Positions 33,493 through 41,576 are shown, counted from the first letter of the stretch. The stretch is 64,000 nucleotides of DNA from Flavobacterium resistens (GCF_900182645.1 NZ_FXTA01000001.1:1-64000), one strand, 5' to 3'. The notes: generated by a model from the letters alone, not told the origin. Numbers and translations are program-made.

Positions 33493-35112
33493 TTATTTTT
33501 TTGTTTCTATAATAACAACACCGTCTTTTGCTTCTTCTCCGTATTTTTTTATGGCATCTTTTCCAGTAAATACTGTTACAGTTTCCATCTTTAATTTATT
33601 CATATCATCAACAGTAACTATGTTTTTCGTTATAACTCCATCAACAATTACTAATGGTGGCAAATTATTAGAAACATTTGTGCCATTTCTTAAAATCATA
33701 ATACTGCTATTTGACTTACCGTCACTATTTGTGCTTACGCTGACAGATGTATTAGCGTTAACATTTACATTTACATTATCGCTAGTATTTGTGCTACTAC
33801 TTGTAGTAACGCTTGTATGAGTATTATCAGTAGTTTTAACATCAGAGTTTATTTTAGAATTTTCAACACTTTTTACTTTAACTTTTCTTTCTTTATTGAC
33901 AACTTTTATCTGATTTTCTGAATTTTCAGAAGCAAAATCAATTTTTATAGATCCGTCATCTTCTGTTGTAACAATAATTTGGCAATCTTTAATGGCTTTG
34001 CTTCCGTTAACCATAAAAGTTTGGTTTTGTTCTGAGCCTTTTTTAACTTCAATTGTTATAGCAGTAATTTCGTTGTTTGAGTTTCTTTCAACATCAGAAA
34101 TAGAAGCTACAACATCATATTTCTTCTTTAAATTTTCTGCAATTTCTTTTAATTGTTGATCTGTAGATGTTTTTGTAATTTTATAATTGTCTACAGATTT
34201 GCTTTCCTTTAGAATTTCTTTTTTGCTGGCTTGCCTTTCTTTTGCAATTACTTCGACTTGAAATAACAAAACAAAAGCGGCAAGTGCTGGAATTACAACA
34301 TAGTATTTCCAAGAATTCCTTTTTCGTGATTGATTCTTGTTTAACATAACAATTCGTTTTTTGATTAATGATTGATAAAAATGATTGGTGATTGCAATAC
34401 AGCTTTCGTGAGTTGTGATTTTTAAAAGCGTGTATTGATACGCTCTTTTGTCTGATAATTTTTTTGCGGCTTCTTTGTCGGCAATGAATTCCAGGTTTTG
34501 AGCGATTGCTTTTTTGTAAAGCCAGATAACTGGATTGAACCAAAATAGCAGACAAAAAATGCGGGCCACCAAAATATCTGCAGTATGATTTTGATCGCTG
34601 TGCACTTTTTCATGCTCAATAATATTCTCTAATTCTGATGAAGTGTACATTGATGAGTTGTAAACTATATATTCAAAATAGGAGAAAGGAGCAATATTTT
34701 CATTGGTATCGATGAATTTGAAATCAGCTTGTTGTTGGATTTTTTTTCCTTTTAAAACAGATTGCAGACTATAAAAATCTAAGGCAAATTTTATTAATAA
34801 GATTAAAAAACCAAGGGCATAAATTGCTAGAATAACGTAATTCCAATTGATTTCAAAAGTTTCATTTGGAATATTGTGAGAAAGAGGTACTTCAATTTGA
34901 CTTAGATTAAAGTTCGAAACTGGAGTAGGGTTGACCAAAATTGTTTTGGTATAAACTAAAAACGGCAATAAAGCTGACGTTCCTAAACCTGCCAGTAAAA
35001 ACCATCTATTGGTATTGAAAAATGTCTCTTTGCGAAGTAAAAAATGATAAACACAATAAAACATTACAACTAAACCTGCTGATTTTGCTATATATATGAA
35101 AAGTGCTTCCAT
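33493..35112 (-). CDS. BlaR1-like M56 peptidase with TonB-plug-like tail (copy 2)
   Basis: A 539-residue M56 membrane protease parallel to copy 1. The zinc motif HEKVH is at 167-171, and the membrane part is close to copy 1, including a block encoded by nearly identical DNA (ITNHFYQSLIKKRIVMLNKN). Downstream parts diverge: an Asn/Ser/Thr-rich linker (about 415-470) is followed by a segment at about 474-539 (PLVIVDGVI ... DAIKKYGEEAKDGVVIIETKK) that resembles a TonB-dependent receptor plug. This plug-like tail is not part of classical BlaR1. Signal and target are unknown; a BlaI-type repressor is the likely substrate. Confidence 0.85.
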   Translation of the reverse strand: MEALFIYIAKSAGLVVMFYCVYHFLLRKETFFNTNRWFLLAGLGTSALLPFLVYTKTILVNPTPVSNFNLSQIEVPLSHNIPNETFEINWNYVILAIYALGFLILLIKFALDFYSLQSVLKGKKIQQQADFKFIDTNENIAPFSYFEYIVYNSSMYTSSELENIIEHEKVHSDQNHTADILVARIFCLLFWFNPVIWLYKKAIAQNLEFIADKEAAKKLSDKRAYQYTLLKITTHESCIAITNHFYQSLIKKRIVMLNKNQSRKRNSWKYYVVIPALAAFVLLFQVEVIAKERQASKKEILKESKSVDNYKITKTSTDQQLKEIAENLKKKYDVVASISDVERNSNNEITAITIEVKKGSEQNQTFMVNGSKAIKDCQIIVTTEDDGSIKIDFASENSENQIKVVNKERKVKVKSVENSKINSDVKTTDNTHTSVTTSSSTNTSDNVNVNVNANTSVSVSTNSDGKSNSSIMILRNGTNVSNNLPPLVIVDGVITKNIVTVDDMNKLKMETVTVFTGKDAIKKYGEEAKDGVVIIETKK

Positions 35113-35118
35113 AAACGA

Positions 35119-35487
35119 CTATTTTTCTTCTTTCGGATTTTCTATCATAGCCAAGATTTCGCGTAATTCTGCTGCTGAAATTTTTTCTTCTTTAGCAAAA
35201 AACGAAACCATATTTTTATAAGAACTATTGAAGTAATTATCAATAGCAGTTTTCATATACTTTTTACTATACGCTTCTAAAGTTACAGTTGGGTAATATT
35301 GATGCGTGTTTCCAAAAGCATTGTGCGCAACAAAACCTTTTTCTTCAAGATTGCGAACAATAGTCGAAAGTGTATTGTAATGCGGTTGGTCTTCAGTAAT
35401 TTCTGCCTGAATCTCTTTTACAAAAGCTTTTTTAAGCTTCCATAAAATCTGCATAATTTCTTCTTCTTTATTTGTTAACTTCTGCAT
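35119..35487 (-). CDS. BlaI/MecI-family repressor (copy 2, promoter-proximal)
   Basis: A 122-residue BlaI/MecI-type winged-helix repressor, about 90% alike to copy 1 by eye. It is the first gene of the operon, with a short leader after the promoter TTG-N20-TAGGTTTG. Three AACTA-N6-TAGTT-like sites just upstream overlap that promoter and are the obvious binding targets. Its partner protease gene starts 6 bases downstream. Because both repressors have very similar DNA-binding helices, both may bind the same sites. Confidence 0.92.
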   Translation of the reverse strand: MQKLTNKEEEIMQILWKLKKAFVKEIQAEITEDQPHYNTLSTIVRNLEEKGFVAHNAFGNTHQYYPTVTLEAYSKKYMKTAIDNYFNSSYKNMVSFFAKEEKISAAELREILAMIENPKEEK

Positions 35488-35504
35488 GTCTCCTAATTTT
35501 AATT

Positions 35505-35535
35505 CAAACCTACAACTATTTTTTTAGTTACACAA
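35505..35535 (-). promoter_or_regulatory. Promoter of the bla-type operon
   Basis: On the minus strand, TTG (35535-35533), a 20-base spacer and TAGGTTTG (35512-35505) match the Bacteroidota consensus. The spacer is filled by the first operator and the TTG lies at the edge of the second. Confidence 0.65.
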
Positions 35536-35569
35536 CTATAAAACTAGTTATTTAACTATTTTTTAAGTT
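35514..35569. promoter_or_regulatory. Three phased BlaI-type operators
   Basis: Three 16-bp sites with the form AACTA-N6-TAGTT lie at 35514-35529, 35534-35549 and 35554-35569 (the last has AAGTT in the second half). Their starts are exactly 20 bp apart, nearly two helical turns, so bound repressors would face the same side of the DNA. The sites cover the promoter spacer and the upstream region. The half-sites differ from the TACA/TGTA boxes of staphylococcal BlaI, so the assignment rests on position and symmetry. Confidence 0.7.
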
Positions 35570-35651
35570 TGAATTACCATTTAGGCGCGTGAAATTATTT
35601 CAATTTAAAATTAATAAATTGAATTTAAATGAGTTAGGTAAAAAATAAACT

Positions 35652-36872
35652 TTATGATTTTTTTTTGGTATGTACCAATTCATTAAGCCAAAAACAGCAA
35701 AGTAATGCTAGTAAACCAAGTGTTCCCATAATCAACCAATTGATTTGGTAGTTATAATGCGCAATAATTTCCAGTCCCGTTTTAGAACTGACAATATGAG
35801 CCAGACTGAAACTCATGGTGTAAAAACCCATATATTGGCCTTCCTGACCTTTTGGTGCGCGACTTAATGCTACCGCATTCACAAACGGGAAAGAGAAAAT
35901 CTCTCCAAATGTGAGTAATACAATACTGATGACAAGAATTCCAACCCAGGAATCAAACAGTAAAATAAAGTAGCCAGCGGCAATAAAAAAGCAACCGTAA
36001 GCAATATTTTTAATTTTATTTACTCCTTTTCGCTCCAGAGTACTTACAATGGGCATTTCTAATAGAAATACTAATAAACCATTTATAGATAAAAGCATAC
36101 CAGTTTGAAATTCACTAAGTCCAAACTTCTCATTATGATATAAAGGCAAAGTTGAAAATATTTGCAGAAAAACCATAAATGTAACAAAACTGATAAAAAG
36201 CAGTAACCAAAAAGGTTTGTCTTTATAGATGGATTTTGGCAAATCTGATAAAACGATATTATCTTTATTTATTGATGTTTTCTTTTTTTCCTTAATATAA
36301 AATGCGAAAATTGAAATCGCAATCATACAAGTAATACCGTCAACCCAAAATAGGCCTTGATATCCCATTCCTATAATTATTAATCCGCCTAATGCCGGAC
36401 CAGCAGTGAAGCCAAGATTTACTGCTAAGCGTACTAAAGACAATGCACGAACTCTGTTTTCTGGTTTTGCATATACACTTAGTGACACAAACATAGCAGG
36501 ACGAAACATATCTGAAATTGCCATTATTATAAACATGGCAAAACATAATCCCCAAAATGTTGTGACAAATTGTAATAAGATAAATAGAATTCCGCTAGTA
36601 AAAAGACTGAAAATCATGATTTTGTAAAACCCGATTTTGTCGCTCAATTTTCCTCCTAACCAGGAACCTAACATAGAACCTAATCCAAAGGAAACCATAA
36701 TCCAGCCCACTTCGCCATAAGTAAATTGTAAATCTTCTTTTAAATATTTAGATAAAAAGGGCAAAACCATTGTTCCTGCTCTATTGATAAAAGTAATTAA
36801 TGCAAGAATCCAAACTTCGTGAGTGAAACCCTTAAAATTATTAATGTAGCGACCTAAGGCAGTTTTAAGCAT
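35652..36872 (-). CDS. MFS transporter
   Basis: A 406-residue integral membrane protein with about 12 hydrophobic segments of the major facilitator family. The loop GGKLSDKIGFYKIM after the second helix pair is the MFS A-motif (G-x3-D-x2-G). The likely start is the ATG at 36872, giving MLKTALGRYINNFKG. An upstream in-frame ATG at 36917 would add 15 residues, but a -7-like box TAACTTTG (36903-36896, minus strand) falls inside that extension. The substrate is unknown; drug or metabolite efflux is usual. Confidence 0.8.
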   Translation of the reverse strand: MLKTALGRYINNFKGFTHEVWILALITFINRAGTMVLPFLSKYLKEDLQFTYGEVGWIMVSFGLGSMLGSWLGGKLSDKIGFYKIMIFSLFTSGILFILLQFVTTFWGLCFAMFIIMAISDMFRPAMFVSLSVYAKPENRVRALSLVRLAVNLGFTAGPALGGLIIIGMGYQGLFWVDGITCMIAISIFAFYIKEKKKTSINKDNIVLSDLPKSIYKDKPFWLLLFISFVTFMVFLQIFSTLPLYHNEKFGLSEFQTGMLLSINGLLVFLLEMPIVSTLERKGVNKIKNIAYGCFFIAAGYFILLFDSWVGILVISIVLLTFGEIFSFPFVNAVALSRAPKGQEGQYMGFYTMSFSLAHIVSSKTGLEIIAHYNYQINWLIMGTLGLLALLCCFWLNELVHTKKKS

Positions 36873-36926
36873 TGTAGAATTATTCTTATTTGCAACAAAG
36901 TTAGGAAACTTTGTCACGTTTTACCG

Positions 36927-36957
36927 TTGTTGCTTTGTTACTTTTGAACTATTTTTG
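36927..36957 (+). promoter_or_regulatory. Promoter of the DUF1684-tatD unit
   Basis: TTG at 36927-36929 or 36930-36932 (spacers of 20 or 17 bases) and TATTTTTG at 36950-36957. It overlaps the would-be TTG start at 36955 and so supports the ATG at 36973. Confidence 0.65.
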
Positions 36958-36972
36958 CGTAAAATTTCTAAG

Positions 36973-37572
36973 ATGAAAAAAGTAATTGTACTTGTTGTGT
37001 TGATGATTTTTAATTTTGGTTATAGCCAAAAAAAATTCAGTTACGCAAATGTTGCAAATTTCCAGACTACGATCAATTCTGAATATGCTGACGCTAAGAC
37101 TAGTCCATTAATGGAAGAGGATTTGAAGACTTTTAAGTCTTTAGATTTTTATCCGATTAATGGGAAATATTTTGTAGTTGCAAAATTTGAAAAAGCGAAA
37201 AACGAAAAAGCTTTCGAAATGAAAACTACAGGAACCAGAACTCCAAAGTATATAAAATACGGAACGCTGTCTTTTACTTTAGAAGGAAAAGCACTGAAAC
37301 TGAATGTTTACAGAAGTATTGATCTTTCGAAACAAGAACAATATAAGGATCATTTATTTTTGCCTTTTTCAGACTTAACCTGCGGAAAAGAAAGCTATAT
37401 AGGTGGAAGATATATTGATTTGAAAATTCCGAAAGGAAACACAATTGCAATCGATTTTAATCAGGCTTATAATCCATATTGTGCTTACAATCATAAATAT
37501 TCTTGCCCACTTGTTCCTTTAGAGAATGATTTAAATGTAGAAATCAAAGCGGGAGTGAAAACATTTCATTAA
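36973..37572 (+). CDS. Secreted DUF1684 protein
   Basis: A 199-residue protein with a signal peptide (about 1-18, ending GYS) and a DUF1684 domain. The family pattern is clear in the second half: PFSDLTCGKESYIGGRYIDL, then FNQAYNPYCAYNHKYSCPLVP with conserved Cys residues. A longer version starting with TTG at 36955 is less likely because that codon is part of the -7 promoter element. Function of the family is unknown. The stop overlaps the ATG of the tatD-like gene by one base (TAATG), so translation is coupled. Confidence 0.82.
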   Translation: MKKVIVLVVLMIFNFGYSQKKFSYANVANFQTTINSEYADAKTSPLMEEDLKTFKSLDFYPINGKYFVVAKFEKAKNEKAFEMKTTGTRTPKYIKYGTLSFTLEGKALKLNVYRSIDLSKQEQYKDHLFLPFSDLTCGKESYIGGRYIDLKIPKGNTIAIDFNQAYNPYCAYNHKYSCPLVPLENDLNVEIKAGVKTFH

Positions 37573-38222
37573 TGGAATTCTTTAACTTTCATACACATCA
37601 GTTTACGAATCAATCCAATGTATTGGAATTGGTTAATCAATACCCACATGAATTTGATGCTTCAATTCCGTTTTATTCGATTGGCATTCATCCTTGGTAT
37701 ATTTCTGAAGAAAGATTAGAAACAGATTTGAAAATTATTGAAGAAAAACTTCAAACAGAAAATTGTTTGGCAATTGGCGAATGCGGATTAGATAAACGAA
37801 TAGAACAGCCTTTCGAAATTCAGATTTCAGTATTTGAAAAACAATTGGTTTTGGCCGAAAAATATAAAAAGCCAGTCGTAATTCATTGCGTTGCGGCTTT
37901 TCAAGAAGTGATAGAAATCAAAAAGAAATTGAAAATTTCAGTTCCAATGATTATTCACGGATTTTCAAAAAACAGTCAGCTTGCGAATCAGCTAATTGCA
38001 GCAGCATTTTATATTTCATTTGGAAAATATTTGCTTAGAAATCCAGAATTAAAAACAGTTTTTCAGAATGTTCCAAATGAAAAATTTCTGTTGGAAACGG
38101 ATACAATTGAAGAAAATATTCAACAGGTTTATGATTTAGCAGCAGAATATAAAGGTTTAAATTTAAAGGAATTACAAAGTATTATTTCAAGTAATTATAA
38201 AAGAATATTTGAGAAGAAGTGA
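37572..38222 (+). CDS. TatD-family metal-dependent hydrolase
   Basis: A 216-residue TatD-type hydrolase. Metal ligands are visible as H7 and H9 (FHTHQ), Glu70 (IGECGLD), His105 (VIHCV), His129 (IIHGF) and Asp177 (LLETDT). It is shorter than the roughly 255-residue E. coli TatD because several loops are reduced, which is common in Bacteroidota. TatD proteins have 3'-5' DNase or D-aminoacyl-tRNA-related activity; the role here is open. It is coupled to DUF1684 by the TAATG overlap. Confidence 0.85.
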   Translation: MEFFNFHTHQFTNQSNVLELVNQYPHEFDASIPFYSIGIHPWYISEERLETDLKIIEEKLQTENCLAIGECGLDKRIEQPFEIQISVFEKQLVLAEKYKKPVVIHCVAAFQEVIEIKKKLKISVPMIIHGFSKNSQLANQLIAAAFYISFGKYLLRNPELKTVFQNVPNEKFLLETDTIEENIQQVYDLAAEYKGLNLKELQSIISSNYKRIFEKK

Positions 38223-38225
38223 AGA

Positions 38226-38260
38226 GTAAGAAGTAAGAAGTAAGAAGTAAGAAGTAAGAA
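38226..38260 (+). repeat. Five tandem copies of GTAAGAA
   Basis: Five exact 7-base units directly after the tatD-like stop codon. Simple tandem repeat, possibly variable between strains by slippage. Confidence 0.9.
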
Positions 38261-38273
38261 GGTTTTTAGATAT

Positions 38274-38340
38274 GTCACCTTAAGCGAAGTCGAAGGGCAC
38301 ACTCCAATAGTACACGGGCTTCGACTTCGCTCAGCCTGAC
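38274..38340. repeat. Palindromic REP-like intergenic element
   Basis: AGCGAAGTCGAAG (38283-38295) is perfectly complementary to CTTCGACTTCGCT (38319-38331). The complementarity extends imperfectly outwards to GTCA/TGAC ends, giving a 25-base inverted repeat with a 23-base centre. No transposase is nearby. Confidence 0.7.
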
Positions 38341-38344
38341 AAAC

Positions 38345-38372
38345 TTGAAACCTGAAACCTGAAACCTGAAAC
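38345..38372 (+). repeat. Tandem CTGAAAC heptamers, copy 1
   Basis: One TTGAAAC unit followed by three CTGAAAC units. The same heptamer array recurs at 40909-40943, and a two-unit relic on the opposite strand is at 25959-25976. Confidence 0.85.
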
Positions 38373-38401
38373 AAAAGAAAACAAAAAATAAAAAATATAA
38401 T

Positions 38402-39124
38402 ATGGCAGAGTGGACAGAAAGAGCCGAGCTTTTATTTACAAAAGAAGGATTAGAAAATTTGCAGAATGCAAATGTATTAGTAGTTGGATTAGGCGGAGTT
38501 GGATCATTTGCAGCTGAATTTTTAGCGAGAGCCGGAGTAGGCAGTATGACAATTGTTGACGGCGATGTGGTTGATATTACAAATATTAACAGACAATTAC
38601 CAGCTTTACATTCTACTGTAGGTGAACCAAAAATTACAATCGTTGGTGATCGTTTGATGGATATTAATCCAGAATTGAAATTAACTCGTGTAAAAGAATT
38701 TTTATCACCGGAACGTGCTTTTGAAATCGTTTCAACAGAGTTTGATTATGTTTTAGATTGCATCGATAGTATTACTCCAAAATTGAATTTGATTATTGCG
38801 GCAAAACGCAAAAGAGTTAAAATTATAAGCAGCATGGGTGCAGGAGGAAAGATGTTGGCATCTAAAGTAAAGGTTGCAGATATTTCGAAAACAATCAACT
38901 GTTATTTTTCAAAAACAATCCGTAAGCGATTAAAAGCAGCCAAAATCAATAAATTGAAAGTGGTTTTCTCATCTGAAATTCAGGATGAAAAAAGCTTAAA
39001 ACTAACTGACGGAAAAAATTTCAAAAAATCTTTCTACGGAACAAACAGCTACATGCCTGGTTTATTTGGACTTCACGCAGCAGAAACAGTAATTCGCTAT
39101 TTGATTGCAAACAAAAAAGAATAA
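38402..39124 (+). CDS. tcdA: tRNA threonylcarbamoyladenosine dehydratase (ThiF/E1-like)
   Basis: A 240-residue E1-like enzyme that turns the t6A modification at tRNA position 37 into cyclic ct6A using ATP. The nucleotide-binding GLGGVGS is at 29-35, and the VDGDVVDITNINRQ segment carries the residues that contact ATP. The LDCIDSITPKLNLI segment is typical of the TcdA/CsdL subgroup. Length fits TcdA rather than ThiF or MoeB, as there is no zinc-binding or rhodanese addition. It stands alone between two repeat-rich spacers. Confidence 0.9.
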   Translation: MAEWTERAELLFTKEGLENLQNANVLVVGLGGVGSFAAEFLARAGVGSMTIVDGDVVDITNINRQLPALHSTVGEPKITIVGDRLMDINPELKLTRVKEFLSPERAFEIVSTEFDYVLDCIDSITPKLNLIIAAKRKRVKIISSMGAGGKMLASKVKVADISKTINCYFSKTIRKRLKAAKINKLKVVFSSEIQDEKSLKLTDGKNFKKSFYGTNSYMPGLFGLHAAETVIRYLIANKKE

Positions 39125-39128
39125 AAAA

Positions 39129-39247
39129 GGTACTAAGATGCTAAGTTTCTAAGGTTCTAAGATTAAAAAAAAAAACAGAACTTTAAAAGATTAGCCTCTT
39201 AAAAAAAAACCTTAGAACCTTAGTCCCTCAGAACCTTAGCACCTTTT
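39129..39247. repeat. Inverted arrays of octamers ending CTAAG
   Basis: Four plus-strand octamers (GTACTAAG, ATGCTAAG, TTTCTAAG, GTTCTAAG) are followed after about 48 bases by complementary octamers starting CTTAG. The two arrays can form a long imperfect hairpin between tcdA and the HAD gene. A single-arm relic of the same word (CTAAG every 8-9 bases) lies at 54756-54788 between the UbiA and KdsC-like genes. Confidence 0.75.
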
Positions 39248-39254
39248 AAAAAAA

Positions 39255-39917
39255 ATGATTAAAACAGTAATTTTTGATATGGACGGCGTAATTGTAGATA
39301 CAGAACCCGTTCATCGTTATGCTTATTACAAACAATTTTCGGAATTAAATATTGAAGTTTCAGAAGAAATGTATACTTCGTTTACAGGATTTTCAACTCG
39401 AAATACTTTTCAGACACTGAAAGGTTTTTTTCCTGTAATCGACCAAGAAGTTGAAGAGTTGATTCAGAGAAAAAGAAATATTTTTAATGATGCTTTTGAT
39501 ACAAAAGAAGATTTATTTTTATTGGAGGGAGTTGAAGATTTGATTAAAGATTTACATGCTAACGGAATTCAGATTATTTTGGCTTCATCTGCATCAAAAG
39601 TTACTATTGAAAGAGTTTTTACAAGGTTCAACTTGCATCAGTATTTTTCGCATATCGTGAGCGGCGAAGATTTTCCACAGTCAAAACCAAATCCGGCAAT
39701 TTTTATCCACGCAGCTTCTTTGTCAATTGCTCCAAAAGAGGAATGTATTATTATTGAAGACAGTACAAATGGTGTAAAAGCAGCTAAAGCAGCAGGAATT
39801 TATTGTGTTGGTTATAGAAGTGAGAACTCTAATTTGCAAGATCTTTCAGATGCCGATTTAATAATTAATCATTTCAATGAATTAAACGCGCAAAAAATAT
39901 CACAGATCACAGTCTGA
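39255..39917 (+). CDS. HAD-superfamily phosphatase/phosphomutase (subfamily IA)
   Basis: A 220-residue HAD enzyme resembling beta-phosphoglucomutase and 2-deoxyglucose-6-phosphatase. Motif I is FDMDGVIVDTEP with Asp8 and Asp10, motif II is the ASSAS stretch (about 114-118), the motif III Lys lies in SKPNP, and motif IV is IIEDSTNGVKAA. The cap domain (about 15-85) is helical. The substrate, probably a sugar phosphate, cannot be chosen. It stands alone. Confidence 0.85.
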   Translation: MIKTVIFDMDGVIVDTEPVHRYAYYKQFSELNIEVSEEMYTSFTGFSTRNTFQTLKGFFPVIDQEVEELIQRKRNIFNDAFDTKEDLFLLEGVEDLIKDLHANGIQIILASSASKVTIERVFTRFNLHQYFSHIVSGEDFPQSKPNPAIFIHAASLSIAPKEECIIIEDSTNGVKAAKAAGIYCVGYRSENSNLQDLSDADLIINHFNELNAQKISQITV

Positions 39918-39936
39918 ATTAAGTTAAATTTAACAT

Positions 39937-39964
39937 TTGTTAGGTAATTGAATTTGTAAATTTG
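39937..39964 (+). promoter_or_regulatory. Promoter of the DUF2911 gene
   Basis: TTG (39937-39939), a 17-base spacer and TAAATTTG (39957-39964), a full match to the Bacteroidota consensus, 25 bases upstream of the ATG. Confidence 0.75.
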
Positions 39965-39988
39965 AACAGAAACAAATAAAAAACTAAA

Positions 39989-40831
39989 ATGAAAAAAATA
40001 CTTATTGCATTTGCTATTTTATTAGCGCCTTTTGCTTCTGAAGCACAGATAAAAACACCACAAGCAAGTCCAAAAGCATACATCAAACAAACTGTTGGTT
40101 TAACTGATGTTGAAGTGACATACTCGCGACCAGGTGCAAGAGGAAGAGCAGTTTTTGGAAATTTAGTTCCGTTTGGTAAATTATGGAGAACAGGAGCTAA
40201 TGAAAATACGATTATTAATTTTAGCGATGATGTTGTAATTGATGGAAAAACTTTGAAAAAAGGAAAATACTCAATTTATACGATTCCTAAAATTGAAAGC
40301 TGGGAAATTATTTTTTACTTATCTACAGATAATTGGGGATTGCCAGAAAATTGGAGCGATGCTTATGTTGCGTTGAGAACTACAGTAAAAGAAGAAGCAT
40401 TGCCAACTCCGGTTGAAACTTTCACTATTGGTATTAATGGTTTAGATCCAAATTTCGCTTATTTGGAAATGGCTTGGGAAAATTCTCATGTAGCACTTAA
40501 ATTTGAAGTTCCAACTGCAAAAGTTGCAACTGCAAGTATCGAAAAAACTTTGGCTGGACCAACATCAAACGATTATTATGCAGCTGCTCAATATTTATTT
40601 TCATCAAATGGAAATATCGAAACTGCAAGAACATATGTTGACAAATCTTTAGATATGGTAACTGATAAACCTTATTATATCTTGAGACTTAAATCAATTA
40701 TCCAGGCAAAACAAGGAGATAAAAAAGGAGCAGTTGAAACAGCAAAAGCTTCATTGGCAGCGGCTGAAACAGCTAACAATCAAGATTACGTAAAAATGAA
40801 CAAAGACAGTATCGCTGAATGGAGCAGATAA
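39989..40831 (+). CDS. Secreted DUF2911 protein
   Basis: A 280-residue protein with a signal peptide (about 1-19) and a DUF2911 domain. The segment VTYSRPGARGRAVFGNLVPFGKLWRTG is split here as TYSRPGARGRAVFG (about 44-57) and PFGKLWRTGANENT, both family hallmarks. The C-terminal 80 residues look like a TPR-type helical hairpin (DYYAAAQYLFSSNGN, TARTYVDKSLDM). Periplasmic location is likely. Function is unknown. Confidence 0.88.
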   Translation: MKKILIAFAILLAPFASEAQIKTPQASPKAYIKQTVGLTDVEVTYSRPGARGRAVFGNLVPFGKLWRTGANENTIINFSDDVVIDGKTLKKGKYSIYTIPKIESWEIIFYLSTDNWGLPENWSDAYVALRTTVKEEALPTPVETFTIGINGLDPNFAYLEMAWENSHVALKFEVPTAKVATASIEKTLAGPTSNDYYAAAQYLFSSNGNIETARTYVDKSLDMVTDKPYYILRLKSIIQAKQGDKKGAVETAKASLAAAETANNQDYVKMNKDSIAEWSR

Positions 40832-40860
40832 GTCTTTAAAATTTTAAATATTTAAATTTC

Positions 40861-40894
40861 AAAATCCAAAGCTTTATAGTTTTGGATTTTTTTT
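40861..40894 (+). terminator. Terminator of the DUF2911 gene
   Basis: AAAATCCAAA (40861-40870) pairs with TTTGGATTTT (40881-40890), followed by more T. Confidence 0.85.
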
Positions 40895-40908
40895 ACGTTT
40901 AATTTAAC

Positions 40909-40943
40909 CTGAAACTTGAAACCTGAAACCTGAAACCTGAAAC
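40909..40943 (+). repeat. Tandem CTGAAAC heptamers, copy 2
   Basis: Five heptamer units (CTGAAAC, TTGAAAC, then three CTGAAAC) directly before the minus-strand 4HB gene stop; same unit as at 38345. Confidence 0.85.
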
Positions 40944-40946
40944 AAC

Positions 40947-41576
40947 TTAATTCATACTAGGCGGTTCAGGAATTTTGATGTTTCTTTTTGTTTTTTTTAC
41001 AATCAGCAAATAAAACGTAATTCCACCCAGAATTATAAGAAGCGCTATTTCAAGCTGTCCCAAACTATTATTATCATTATACATAGCATTTGCACTTGCC
41101 AATTTTGCTTTTCCTTCTTTAATCTGAATTTGGGATAAAGATTCTAATGTTTTCAAGGCCTGTTCGCTCGCATAGGCGATTTTGCTCCAATTTTTATTCT
41201 CAACCTGATTATTTATTTCTTTGCAGGAAGCCAGAAAAGCATCAAAATACTCTTTTTCCTTATTTGTCAAAACTGTTTTGGCATAAAGATCATCGATATT
41301 GTGAATAATATCAAGTGTATGAATAATTTCATCTTTTTTAATATTATCACTCAAATCCAGTTTTTCAGCTTCCGCTTTTATAAAATGCAGTTCTTTAGAA
41401 TATTGAAAAATATAATGTGCCACAACCAATCGATCATTGTAGATTGCATTAATATTCTCATTCACTTTTTTCGAATTTTGAAGCGTGTTGAAATTGTTCA
41501 AAATAATAATCAGCATCACAATCAGCAAAATAAATGCAGCTTTAGTTTTGTTGCTATATTTTTTCAAATCTCTCAT
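40947..41576 (-). CDS. Membrane protein with chemoreceptor-like four-helix bundle, no output domain
   Basis: A 209-residue protein with transmembrane helices at about 13-30 and 175-192. The 145 residues between them are all helical and resemble the 4HB_MCP sensor of chemoreceptors (early NTLQNSKKVNENINAIYNDRLV, then HYIFQYSKELHFIKAE). It ends 18 residues after the second helix, with no HAMP, kinase or methyl-accepting part. Gene order and a 4-base overlap with the next ORF (ATGA) suggest the 210-residue membrane protein as partner. It could be a stand-alone periplasmic ligand sensor. Confidence 0.65.
   Translation of the reverse strand: MRDLKKYSNKTKAAFILLIVMLIIILNNFNTLQNSKKVNENINAIYNDRLVVAHYIFQYSKELHFIKAEAEKLDLSDNIKKDEIIHTLDIIHNIDDLYAKTVLTNKEKEYFDAFLASCKEINNQVENKNWSKIAYASEQALKTLESLSQIQIKEGKAKLASANAMYNDNNSLGQLEIALLIILGGITFYLLIVKKTKRNIKIPEPPSMN

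Noticed and set aside
38226..38372. Repeat arrays that could be taken for a small CRISPR
   Set aside because: The units are only 7 bases long with no spacers, and there are no cas genes in the window.
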